DNA of 64,000 nucleotides from Caenorhabditis remanei (lineage: Eukaryota; Nematoda; Chromadorea; Rhabditida; Rhabditidae). The stretch lies in assembly GCF_010183535.1 (NCBI RefSeq), contig NC_071329.1, forward strand, positions 8,432,001-8,496,000. Direction: 5' to 3'. How positions within the stretch are numbered: position 1 is the first letter of the stretch; each line of letters starts with the position of its first letter. The position numbers and the translations under genes were made by a program. The notes under the pieces are model-generated. The model ran no database searches. It had not been told where the DNA came from and saw only the letters and a program-made list of their open reading frames with translations. Below, piece by piece: positions 49,009 through 61,800 of the stretch.

Positions 49009-49998
49009 ATGTCTCGACAGTTTTTTCTTTTCTTGTTATTCTTAGCTTTGATCAATAATGTTTTGGCAAGAGGTATTTTGAAAACTGTATGTTAACACAT
49101 AGAACCTCTAGTTTTAAGCCCCCTTCGTTCGTGACCGTCCTCGAGGTCTCGGACTTCTCCAACTGCCAACAGGAATGACTGATGAACGTTCCGGACCGTT
49201 CTTCCCTGGATTGTATATTGCTGGAGATAAAGCTGGACAGAAACCACAGACAGTCCCTGATGTTTCCCTTCCTGGACAAACTGCTTCTTTTACTGGAAGG
49301 TATCCAACTCCCACAGATGATTTTTCTTTTGTTACCTAACTCAATTCTGAAAGAATTCAGATCCGCTTTCAACCCGTTCACTCACATGCTTTCCGCCGTT
49401 TACACTGAAGATCTTGTCGACGCCTGGGGTGCTGGATTCGCAGTCAATGTACGTTTCCGTTCTTTTTTCATTCCATTGTTCCCTTTAATCATGTATTCAG
49501 GGAGTAAACAATCACGGATTGAATGTTCGAAAGAATTTCGACGCATTTGCGGATGCTCCATTGAGTAGCAGCGATGGAATGTATCAACCCTTTTTGACGG
49601 CGGCTTCCGTGGGTGCTGAATATGATTTATCGAAGATTCGAGAGGTTTCTGGGAACTTCAATTTGCCAGTTCCAGGATTGAACGAACTTTTCGACTTTGA
49701 CGGAAGATTCATGGTGAAAGGTGAGTCATGAAAGGAAATATAGTTATTGCATAAATTATTCATTTTTCATTTTCCAGGAGGAGGTAACGGTATTCTCAAC
49801 AGTGCTATGGAGTTCCCATTAACTCTCACTGATCCAAATGAACGTGCTCCATACACATTCAAATATCTCAATTTCATGGCGGATCGTCACATGCATTATG
49901 GACACGTCGTGCCGAATGTGAACTTGTTTGTGGTTGGAAAGGATAAGATTATGGATAGATTGATGCAGAACAGACTCAATCCAACTATGGTCGGATAA
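49009..49998 (+). CDS. Secreted protein of unknown function, 5 exons, 257 aa
   Basis: Exons: 49009-49072, 49119-49299, 49361-49448, 49501-49720, 49778-49998. Phases match (774 bases). MSRQFFLFLLFLALINNVLA is a signal peptide. The mature part has few cysteines and contains GPFFPGLYIAGDKAGQKP, VDAWGAGFAVN, FDFDGRFMVKGGGNGILN and FMADRHMHYGHVVPNVNLF. No known domain was recognised. It is probably a nematode-specific secreted protein. The second exon uses a less usual acceptor, TTTTAAG, chosen because the alternative TCTAG acceptor leads to an early stop. An out-of-frame ATG at 49001 lies 8 bases upstream. Confidence 0.72.
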
Positions 49999-50343
49999 TA
50001 ATGATTATGGGGTTTGGTGATTTAATAAGTAATAACAATAATTAATAAATCTTTTATATTAATTACAAGTTTTTAATTTACAATTGAGATTTCAGAACAA
50101 TTCGAAGAAATGGAAAAGAGTCTATTACTCTTTCCGAAAACAAAGAAAGGAACACCGAGAACTAAAAAATAAAGTACTGGAAGAAGAAGATGATAACCTG
50201 TAGATGAGAAGTGTTTCTACCCTAATTGTTTCGGTTTGAGGACTAAAAATTGCAGTGGAGTTAGAGATCAATTGAGAAAATGATAAATTGAGTGAAACTG
50301 TGATTCACAATGAAAAATATTGAAGTTGATGAAACCCAAATGA
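49999..50343. other. Convergent 3' gap
   Basis: 345 bases between two convergent stop codons. AATAAATC at about 50043 may serve the plus-strand gene. No other feature was seen. Confidence 0.4.
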
Positions 50344-53300
50344 TTAAAGAGCCATTGGAGGAACAGTCAAAGAATTTCCAAACTTTGGAGATTCCATTGA
50401 GATAGAATGTCCATTTGCTGGAGGTGTCATTGGGGGATTACTCTGAAGTTTGTCTCGATGCATTTGAGACATATCCAGATAAGTTCCAGATGTCAGTTTT
50501 CTATCTGGTTTCACTGGTGCCACGGCTCCTCTCACATAGATGTTAGCCATAGCGTCACGAAGCTGGAAACGGATTGATTTTTCCGATGTTTGATACTCGA
50601 TTTTTACCTCTTTCAAACCAACAACTCCAACTAGTTTTCCACAATCTGTGACGTAGGCATGAGATAATCCAAGAAGAGAAAATAAAGTGTGAACTTTGTA
50701 CAAAGAAGATCCTAGAACAAGTTGAAATGGTGCCGCGTCAATGGCAATTTCATCAAGATCAATGTTTCGATTGAGTAGAATATCCTCATTTGTTTCCTGG
50801 AAAAACTTTAATTTTTAAAACAAAATAACATTCGAAACCGTACTGCTTTCGAAAGATCTGCTGAAGAAGGGCGAGTGAATACTGCTTGCAGTGGAATATT
50901 ATTAGGGCAGTGAAGGGGTGAAATGGATAAAAGTGTGTTTCCAGAAATAGTTCGTTCTGATACAAATTCCACTTGATCGTTAGTAGATTGAGCATCACTG
51001 CGAGCTGTCTCTGGGATAGAGTTCTCGCGAGTTTGAGAACTATTGGAACGACGAGATGGAGAACGGCGAGACAGTCTGAAATTGAATATGAACATGTATG
51101 AGAAGCAATTCTATGAAAGTACCTCATACTAGTTCTTCTGATTGTGTTGAATATCTCTGCTGGAGTAATTCTTCCAATATTCCGACTGTCTTGTTGATTT
51201 ACTAATACATGACGTCTCAATAGCATTGTCAAATACCGCTTTGCTACTGATCCCAATAGAATTTTGTTTTCTGCAAAGTCATTTTTATTTTTTAGATGTC
51301 CCGTATCCCAATACCATGATCAGTGACAATTGGGAAACTTCTCAAGTGAGGAGCCAATTGAAGAATGTCTTTCATCTCCCGATAAGTCATATCTTTCGTG
51401 ATATAGATCACATCAGTCACCATCAATTGTTCCACTTTCACAGTGTGAACTGAGACTCTTGATGGTGGCAAATCCGGAAGATACGGATACTTTTTGACAC
51501 GAATAATTGATTCATAGATCGATGGTTGTAAGAACTTACAAACCGCATTTCCCATGAGCATGGCAATCTAAAAACAGAACAAAAATGAGTTTGGTGTTTG
51601 AACATTTCCACTCACCAAAACAGGAAGAATTGGTGAAAGTTGTCCCGTGAGTTCACAAATAATAACGGAGACAGAAAGCGTATGAGTGACAGCTCCAGTG
51701 TACGCAGCTGCACCCACAACTGCATAGAGACCTGGATGGATTGGAGGGCCTCCAGGACCACGCATTCCTTCTGGGAACAGGACAACCATCGTTTCTCCCA
51801 CTGCAAATTAGGATGATAGGTACAGAGATAAATCGATTTTTAAAGCTCACTTAATCTTCCTCCCGCTGCTCCGATAATGAACGAGGGGACGAAAACTCCA
51901 GCTGGCACATTGATGGAGATACAGATGGCAACCAACACAAACTGAAAATATTAGAAAATGCTTGAATCCTTGAAAAGTTGGCAATTTAAAACTCACATAG
52001 AGAATATAATAGAGTACGAGACTGGTGAATATCGAAACATCTCCTTCAGTTCCACCAGTCCAATGAGTCAGAATTGAATCCGGACATCTTCTCGAGTCGT
52101 TTGTTGCCCATGTACAGTTATTGAAGAAGTCAGCCATAGTCTCTCGGAACGTCAATCTACCAGCAAAATATCTTCCGAGACCGTTAGGGAAAGTAAGAAC
52201 TCCGACAACAAAGGCCATGAATACAGTGAAGGCGAGGAAGCTGAAGTTATAGAAAATTCTGATGCAGTTTTGCGAATCGAGAGATCAATCTACACAGATG
52301 AGGAGGGAAACACGATATTAGGGTGAAGGTACCAAAATTAACGAGGGTTAAGATATTTTGTAGTCTATTTCTATGAAACTCTGCTTCTATAATTTTAAAC
52401 GTACTCGTGTCCCTTTTCCTTTGCTGTGCTTTCGTTTCTAGAATTCAAATTTCTAGATTACTCTAATTCTTTTTTCTGATGTTCTCCTTCATAAAACTAT
52501 ACTTACTTGTTTCTAAAAATCAACTTGTACACTCTGTTCTTCGACCGGAATATTGAGATTTGACGATGAATGAAAATGAAAAGAGATCCCATCAGTCCAC
52601 TGATAAATCCAAGAAGAAGAAATATCGGGAGCTCCTCGACAAGAAAACAATCAGTTGGGAACCTTGTCTGGTAAAATGCAGTGATTGTTCCAGATTGTTC
52701 TGCTGTCACAAAGAAGTTTGCACATCTGAAGACAATTGCAGAACACGTGGCAGCAAGGAAACCCCTCCAATAGTTTTTCACGGCAAAGTACTTTGATGTT
52801 GACTCAATTGCGTACAAGACGGCTGAAATAAACTTCCGTTTTTCATGATCTATAAGTATTCTTTGGGGAAATAGTCTACCTCCGATTGGCGCTGAAAAGG
52901 TGCATGCAATTCCCACAGCGCATCCACTCGACAACATCTCCATTTCCCGTCCTGAAAACAATCTTCCGTTCTTTTTTCAGTTCCATTCATCATAGTTCTC
53001 TTTACCAACCTTCATTGCTAAAAAACGCCGAATACTGGCACGCCGATGTGATCTTTGAGAGCAACGTGGCAACGATGGCACCCATATGCACAAAAGGTCC
53101 CTGAAACGGAAACAAGTATTACCATAAGCCTTTTCTTCCTAAATTTGTTTCGTGTGTTCTGTTCCCAAGGGGAAATCTTTCTTCTTTTGCTTAGAAAGAG
53201 AGTCTCCTCGATTTGTTTTCTTCACTTTTTTCGAGATAATTTCAACGCAAAAAAGAAGATGAGACGCCCCAAAGGAAAGATGTTATGGTCAAATCCGTTT

Positions 53301-54066
53301 TTCTCTCCCAGGCTAAACTAGACTCGTTCTTTGTGTTCTTACCTCTTTTCCAATTGGTAATCCTCCTCCCATTGCCAACGTCAGCCCAACCATTTTGGCC
53401 ACTAAAGTTCTCGTTGTCAGATAGTTTTCCATTTTGAATCCGTGCATGATTACTTTCACTTCAGGGATTCCAGATCCTGAAAAACCACTTTAGATGTGAG
53501 TCTCTAAAAATCGGATAGCTCACCAACTGCCTGTTTCGATACAATTTGACAGAAAATAGCGGAGAACATTGTGAGAATAACAATATGCGCGACCCATTGG
53601 GAGAATGCCAGATACGTTGAGATGGCTAACATTTTATCATAAAAGGTTACGTGGGCTGAATTGAGAAATATTGAGTTTCGAAACTAGCGGAACAAGTTAC
53701 CATGCTGTAAAACTTCGATTGCAACATCCATTCCCACGGAGAGAACAGCAGTGATAATACCCAGAAGAGCAGAAAGAAACCAGTCTTCCACAAGAAAGTG
53801 AACCACATTTTGGGCTTGTCCTGGAAAAAAAATTATGAATGATATAAGGAAAACAGTTTGGGCTATCCCTAATTCTCCAATTTAATATTTCAATTTTCGA
53901 GAATCAAAAGACTTTACAATTAGGATGAGAAAACAAAAATGAACTCACTTGTGCAAAACTCGGCGAAAGTTTCATTACTCTCAATGTGATCATCTGTTTC
54001 TTCGTCTGCATCGTCCGTTTTGCCACCTGGACTCATATCCAAGAGAGAGCGTTTCACGTCACTCAT
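50344..54066 (-). CDS. CLC-type chloride channel (CLH family), 15 exons, 847 aa
   Basis: Exons (minus): 54066-53949, 53820-53701, 53655-53524, 53476-53343, 53100-53010, 52951-52880, 52822-52507, 52240-51997, 51941-51851, 51800-51616, 51567-51315, 51270-51123, 51075-50844, 50796-50608, 50562-50344. Phases agree (2544 bases). The anion-pathway motifs are GSGIPEVK (about 124-131), [11 protein letters not shown] with the gating glutamate at about 168, and [11 protein letters not shown] (about 424). Two CBS domains follow the membrane part (about 540-620 and 740-800). The family forms dimeric Cl- channels of plasma membrane type. The motifs and CBS linker point to the CLC-1/2-like CLH-1 to CLH-4 group, but the exact orthologue cannot be decided by eye. 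The start ATG at 54066 gives [15 protein letters not shown]. The frame is open further upstream, and alternative first exons are common in this family. Confidence 0.9.
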
Positions 54067-57000
54067 CACACTGAAACAGGACTCGTTTTGAAAAAGGAAA
54101 AAAGCAAGAAAAAGAAGAGGAAACAACACTAATTTTGATGGGGTTCTCCTCCTCTTTTTGAACCTTATTATTTCTTTTTGGTCTTTCGTTTTTGTAGAGA
54201 GAAAAGGAGCGGAAAAAGAAAATTGGACTCGGAGAGCTCTAGTGTTAAAGCAAGAATAATTATAGTGGTTGGAGTGGGATGAGTAAGAAAAAATAGAAAA
54301 TCTACTTTTACCTTTTCCTCTCATGAATAATCAATTCTAGTGGAAAAAAGTATGAGACCTTTGAGAGTCGATCCTTAAAATCAAGAAATCAATAGGAAAC
54401 AGATTGTCTTCATTTCATTCCCGACGAGTCATAAATTTTTGCACCACGTGTAGATGTGTTTTATGTGTTTGCTCTGGATCATCCGGGAACACAAAAAACA
54501 GGAAATGAAGAATTTCATGCATCAGTAAATGAGTAGATGAATGAAAATGAATCTGATGGAAGAGCACAGTGTGACATGGAGGATTCTGCAGAGAACGGTG
54601 GAGCTTGATGCTCCAAACTCGGCGATTAAAATGAAATTTCGGGACAGATATTGAAAAATTAAAGAGTGTGTTTGTGCTCTTCAAAACTTCAAAAACATTT
54701 ATTTCCTCTAATCACTAGTTCCAAAAATAGCTGGCATTTCAGAGTTCATGAATCTAGTCAATCTATCTCAGTCAATTTTAATTATATTTATTTCGGTAAA
54801 AGAAGTTTCTATCAGAGAAAGACTCATGTCTTAAAACAGAATTCTCACTGCTCGTCACCCTTCAATACAAACAAAAGGTTCAGGAAATGGACAATTTGTT
54901 CTTGAATGAGAGTCCATACATAACTGGAGTCAACGTTCTTTTTTCTCTTTTTTTACTCACACCGATTCATTGCGTATCAATCAAAAATAAGCCGTTTTCA
55001 CTCTAGAAATGTTTGAGAGACAGATTTGGGAAAGAAGAAGAAGTTGAGGTTCTCTCAATAAATATTTGTCGATTGGTTGTGTGATTCCTGAACTTTTGAA
55101 GTAGAAGAGAGGGGACCATTTATAGAAGAAACAGATCTTATTCAAAAAGTGAAGTAGTATTGAAGCAGTGAGCGGAAAATTGACGACTGATGGCAGATTT
55201 GAAAAATGGGAAGAAAAGAGGTAGAGGAAGAAGAGGAGAAGACGATGAAGAGGAGCTACAATTTGAAAAAGAAAAAGGGGACTGAGAATGAAAATGGAGG
55301 TCTAACTAATTGAGCAGAAAACGACAAAAAACTTGTTATTGTTCCAATTTGTACTTCTAGTTCAAGCTAGCCAAGTTGAAGAGAAAATGATACTTTACAC
55401 AGAAATGTCAAAGAAAAACGAGATGGTGAGCCCTTGTTTTTCAGAAAGAGACACCTTTAATTTAGAGCTCTTGCTGCACTGGTACGGTATATCTCTACAA
55501 TTTCGTTAGATACCACTACCGTAACACTGATTTCACAGAGTTATAGCATTTTCGCTTTTGCTATATTTAATTAAAAAATCACTTTTCCCCCGCACATTTC
55601 AGACTCATTTTGCTCTCAGCTGGAACATTCTTTGAAAATCTAAAAATACCATTTCCAAAAACTCGAAAATAGAGATGTATGCAAATAAGTCCATTATTTG
55701 CTTGAATTCTTATAAATTGTACTGACACTATTAACCAAAAGCAGTCAACAAAGGTAAATCTGAAAATGTTTGAAAACATTCGAAAGTTCTCTCTCTCTCT
55801 CTTATCAGCGAGACACCGGAAATCGGGATCCACCCGAATTGTTTCCGGAATAAAGAAACAACTTTGACTGAAAAACAACCGGAAGGAGTAAAATGTCTTC
55901 TGACCGGATAACAAAATACTTGGGAATTGATATCGTGCGCGAAGCTTTGTACTTACTAATATCTATTTGACTTGCAAAAAATATTTTGAGAGTATTACAT
56001 CTTCTAGTTCCCGGTTGAAATCAGAAAAATATGGATTTTCTTACTAAAAAGCTATTCTCGAATTATGACTTTTACAATAAAGTAGTTTTCTGAATCATGG
56101 AGTCCCAGCTACTGAAAAAAAATCGTGTTTTCTGAAATCGAAGTCACTAGATAAATTTCGTAGACAGAGAGAAAAAAAGTTCATGTGAATATTCAAATAT
56201 TCAGACATTTCATTTAGTTCTCAGAAAATAAGATAACTGATCTCAGCTCAGTTTTTTATCGGTTTTCTTCAAAAAAGAAAAAAGAAAATTCCATTATCCC
56301 GAAAATGAGAGCGATGGTCTAAACAAGCAACAACAGGAAATGTTGTCTCTACTGGATGCAAACAATCTCTTCTTCATTTTTCTTCATTTTCACTCTTCTT
56401 CTTGAAAATGAAAATGTCAGAAACTTTTCTCTTTCCCTGAATATGTTGTCACCTTCCCTTCTTCCTCCAGAATCCATTCTTTTTTTGAAAAAAATAGCCA
56501 CTAAAGATCTAGATCTATTCTTATTCTTTGTATTAGAAGTGCACAATTGGATTTTTCTCAAAAAAAGAAGTCGGATTCAGATGAGAAAAAGAAGAATCGT
56601 TGTTCTTCATTCACATCCTTCTGATGTCACATTTGATTAGATTCCTGTACTCACGAAACTTTTTTTCGAAACATCTCCGGAAAGGGGGAAAGGAAGTAAA
56701 CGGAAACACTTCTTTTGATGTCTGCACTTTCAGAATAAAAGTGAAAAGAATCGGTTCAAAAATCAGAGAAGAATGTCGAGAATCAAGAGGGTTACACTTT
56801 CCAATCCGAGTAAAAGGGCTCAACTGGTCCCAGGTGAGTTGCAAAATTAGAAGGAAAAAAGTGAGACAAAGGGAGCTGTCGGGTGGAAAGTGTGAAACAA
56901 AAGTGAGAAATGGATAGACAATGGAATGGTCCCCGAAGTAAAAAGAAAAAAAACACATTAGATTGACACTCTTGGCTGGCCTCTTTTTTGGAAGAGGAGC

Positions 57001-58893
57001 ATCATTTTTTATAAATGAGCAGAATGGAGAACAAGAGGATGTGAACTTGGAAAAAAAGTAGAGGAGAAGGGGGAGAAAGTTATATAATATTAATAGGTTA
57101 GAGATGTTTCATAGGTACTCTGTTTGGAATTGTGATCAGAAAGATCAGTGGACTAAAGTAAGAACTCTGAAGGGGAAAATCTAGTCCGTGAGATTCATTG
57201 ATTTCTGGATTCTAAATATCCCGGAGCATACTTCTAGAAATCAACCCCTTTGGCACTCCTCTGAAACTCGTTCAAAACTACAGTAGTTCTTTAATAAAAA
57301 TTTACATATTCGAAAGGCTGAATTACATAACTACCGTAACAATACCCTGAATGCAATATTTTTTGTGATTAAAAGGCACAACGAAATCATTTCAGAACTA
57401 GCCTTCCGAAAATTATCTAATTTTTTTTTTTAAAGGGTATCCATTTCCAGTTCAGTTTGCATGCACCCAGTCTCCATCCATCCATTCTCTTCACTTTTTG
57501 TTCCTTTTTTGTTTTATTCATGTCCGTTTCCCCCAGTTTTCTAAATGTATCCACACTCCGAAATATTCTTTATTCTCTCTTTTTCTCATAATCAATGTTT
57601 TCTTTTTCTTGCAAACGGGTTCGTCGTGTTCATATCTTCCTCCTCTCTATTTTCTTGAAAGTGTCCCATCTTTTTGAATGTGTGTGGGACATCTGAATTC
57701 GATTTCCTTTCAGACATTTTTTCTTTTCTCAGCCCACAAAATACATATTTTATGATTCGATTCGATTTGAAATTGTTGAGTAACCGAAAGGAAGTAAAGA
57801 AAAAGTGAGGAAGTGACTACTTTTCTTCGAAATTCGAAATTGGAATTTTTTGAGTTTTTTGATGCATACCATGTATAAGTTTGTTGAGGTCAAAAAGTAT
57901 ACTTTTGTTCAAGACTGACATTTCTGAAAACTGAGAATAAGAGTTGTTCTCTGGTGGCCGAGATGTCTAGAAAAACTTTTGAGGATGCGGAAAAGAAAAG
58001 CCATCAAAAACAAAAAAGAAGCTTCTTTAGTTTTTTTTTTAGTTTCTGGAATCTCGGAACAAGTATAGTTGTAAGAGTATTTAGAATTCAAATGTCTTCT
58101 AGAGAATCAATGTTCTGAAACTGATGGGAACTTCAGAGTAGAAAAGATGAAATAGGATTGGATTACGGTAGCTAAACCAGAAATCTCAAAATAAAATACA
58201 AACAGTGAGTTTGTTTGAACACAACGAAAAAAGAAATTTCAAACGAATTTCTGCCAGATCCCTCTTTCTGAAACTCATAGTAAACTCCAGTGTTTGTGAA
58301 CTTTTAACCTATAACCTTCGTTCGAATTTTATATTACCATCAGCATTTAGGCGAGATGAAAGGCATTTAATATTAAAGGAACAAAGTTTTTGTTCATGTC
58401 TAAAGCAGTGAATTCCAAATGGAACAGAATTTAAAATGAGATAAAAGAGTTCAATTTAACAAGTAGGTCATTAAACTCATGAGTAATTTATGAAACTTTT
58501 TTATACTTTCAATATTCGATAGGTCTAGACATTTAGAAAGAAAACTCAGACATAAATCTCAGAAGCCTCTTGAAAAAAACTATAAAAATTTCAAGAAAAA
58601 AAGAAGATCCGAGGTGACATGTCTACGAGAGAGTTATCTCCACGACAATAATGAATGATCCTAGAAACCTGAAACCTCGACGAAAAAACCTGACGTAGAG
58701 AACAAACAAAAACAAAAATCAATTGGTTATATAATGTGAAAGTGGAGAAGAAGGTGATTAGTCGATTGATATTCCCACGAATGCTCCATGGAGCAGCCGA
58801 GACAAGAGGAAGAGTGCTCAGAGTAACTTGAGATTCTTGTGAATTCAAAAAACGGCGAAACTATGGACACTGCTCTGTGATTGACTAATCTTC
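54067..58893. other. Gene-poor, plus-strand purine-rich region
   Basis: About 4.8 kb upstream of the chloride-channel start and downstream of the partial gene at 59 kb. A/G-rich runs dominate the plus strand (for example 55190-55280, 56780-56920). The open frames are short and low in complexity. No exon could be supported. It may contain the channel promoter, alternative first exons, or the remainder of the gene that begins at 63111. Confidence 0.35.
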
Positions 58894-61800
58894 TTATTCT
58901 TCTAAGCCTCCAGAGTATTCTTGATTAACGGATATGCTCATTAGTGCAGGTGACACTAGGAAGTTTTTCAGAAATGTATTCTTAGTGCTTTTTGTTGAAT
59001 GAGAAAGTAAGCGAGATGAAAAAGAGACTGATTTCAGAGTTTTCAGCAAAAGCGTTGTTTTGCAGGAAACGCCGGCATGAATCACGGTATCCGGAGTGTG
59101 AATCCGTCTATTCAGAAGTTGCCCGCGTACGAATACGGGGTGGTAGGGTCCTGATAAAATAAGACGACAAATACACAGTTTCTTACAATAAATTTACTTT
59201 ATTGCAAGAAAATACAATAAGAGAGCGTAACTTACAAAACAAAAGTCAAAAGCACAAACGCTAAAATTAGAACTAACTCTGAAAGCCAACCGACTTCAGA
59301 AAACTACTTTTGCCACGTGGAGTACACGTGTCCACGTGAACTGACGCGCTGAGGTTACGGTAGGCGCGTGAGCCTTTGGCGGAGTGTCGTTGCGTATTTA
59401 TTGTGAGGACTCGGAGAACTACAGGGTTATGAGGGTACCTTGCCACCGGCAACTTCCCCCCCTTTACAGAAACCGGGCCCCGACCGGTTCGAGTACTCTC
59501 ACAGATACGACTTGCATTCTTCTCCCCTTATCTCACACCACCTAGCCTAAACTCAGTCACACCACCCTAACATCAAAATAATCAAAAAGTTGTCTTTAGG
59601 AGACCTCAATGCAAAATGCTACCATAATTTTACACTACTACTAAAACAAAACAATTAATTAACAATTTGGATTGTCCACCAAGATGACATCACTGGTGAC
59701 TCCATTTGTCCTCCTTTATCCGTGGCTCCGAAGTCACCGACTCCTTTCTCAGTTGGGCCACCACCACATTCTCTGTCGTCCTCGCCTCCAGGAACTCCAG
59801 CAGTTGTTCCCACGTTTTGAACTTTTCGTCCGCACTCGCAGCCGAATCGCTCCACTTCACATGCCCGGCAGTTAGCCAACTCCGTTTCACACTTTCCACC
59901 AATCCCGATTTTGCACAATCCATTTTGTATGGAATGACCGTGATCTCCTTCACTCCCTCAGCTAACTTTCGCACCAATTCGCCCAACTTTTGGTTTGTCT
60001 CCTCGTCTTCCGTGAGATTTACCAAGAATACGATCGCTTCCACATTCGCAAAATCGAATCTATTCTTCCACGTGTCCAGCGCACTTTTCCGATACTCAAA
60101 GATGGATTTTCCCTTCACGCCGATTCTCGGAGTTATGAGAATCTTCGATTCTCTAATCACCGTCTTCTTTGGCTTCATCCCTTCTTTTTTTTCCTCCATC
60201 CCTGTATCCACAGCGATTTCCTTGCTCTTCTCCGCCGTTTCCCTGTACGGATTCCTGTTTTCCACACGGACTCCCAGATTTCCCACCATGAAAACCTTCT
60301 TCTCCTCACTACTCGTCGCATCTCTCTTTCCCTTCTTCTGTTGCACAGCCGTTCTTTCCTGTTTCCACTCCACCGAAACTCCAATACTTTCGAATGCGTT
60401 CGTTCCAAGCAGCATTATTTCAGCATCGTTCTCAACGATCTGAAAAACTACTTCCGCCTTCCTATCTCTCACTTGAATCGGTACTTCGATTTGCTGAATG
60501 ATACGCATCTTCTTTTTCGAAGTATCGATCACTTCGAAGCTCGGTTTCCCTAACCTTTTCACGACCTCCATCCAATTTCGGCAACCTTTCTTCAGTCCAT
60601 TCCATGCTCCAGTTGACATCACCGACACCGCGGCTCCACTGTCAATCACCATTTTCCGCTCTTGTCCCAACATCATCACCGTTTCCACAGCTACGATGCC
60701 TACTCCTTCTCCTTTTCCTCTCACTTCTACACTTTGAACTGGCTTCGGTGAGCATTGACGCGCCAGGTGTCCCACACCTCCACACGAAAAACATCTCTGC
60801 TCCCTCCAGTACTGCTTTTCCCCACTTCCTCTATCTGCGACCGTTTCTCCTTTCTCGCCGTCATTTTCAGCCTTCGGACGTTCTTCTTCTCTTTCCTTCC
60901 ACTGAGAGTCCTTTCTCCCCTTCCAGCCTTCAGAATATCCACTCTTCTGGCCATTTCCACGACGCTGTTCGTTTTCTTGTTGCAGCACGATATCTTTTAG
61001 ATGATCGTACTGTTCTTCCAACGATAACTCGAAACGCTTCATTATGAGCATTTTGTGCAACGTCTCATCTCCGCGCACCGCTTTCATCAGCTTTGTTGTT
61101 CTCATCTGAGACAACGTCTCCTGCTTTACCTCCGGGAACGCCTTCCTCGACCACTTCTCCACCTCCACGAGATACTCCCACATCTTCTGGTCCGACCTTT
61201 TCTCCAGTCCTTCAAACTCGTTCAGCGCTTCGATCTTGCTATCTCCTTGTCGCTTTCGCAGCTTTTGCTCAAACTCTTCGAACAGCGACTGTATCGATCT
61301 TTCGAATCTCTTCGGCAATGTTTTGAACAGTGACTTAGCTGCCCCTTTCAAAAACTTTTCCTCCAAGATTGCGACCAGCTCGTAATCATTCTCCGTAACA
61401 TGGTTGTACTTCAACAAGAATGCCCGTTTGAACTCTTTGAACTCGCCTGTCCCATCAAACGTTTTTGGCTCCGGTAATGCCGACGACTTCAACATCCTGT
61501 TCATACATTGCATCATATCGTTGACTTCGCTACTTCCAGAGTGACTCAACGTTTTCCTGCTAAACGCGTCTTCTCCTCCTTTCTTCCTGCTCCTCTCATC
61601 GTTTCTCTCGATGTCCCAATTTTCCACCCTCTCGCACCAGCTTCTGCTTCCTTGGGTTTCGTCCCACAAGCCATTCGGCCTGCGTTCCTGCCGCTCCAGC
61701 GTCTTCCTCAGTTGTTTCAGCGCCTTCTCCAGCTTACTGACCTGAATCTCAGCCACCTCCTTTTCTTTCTGGACTTTCCGGATTTGCTCCCCGAGCATCT

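Noticed and set aside
48829..49095. 88-codon frame rich in Arg and Lys upstream of the secreted protein
   Set aside because: It overlaps the signal-peptide exon at 49009 in another frame, and the latter joins four more exons in phase.
59050..59120. Plus-strand exon starting after TTTTGCAG near 59066 with ATG AAT CAC
   Set aside because: It has no donor before the LTR, and the pre-insertion frame soon stops; the minus-strand exon pairing fits phase and intron length better.
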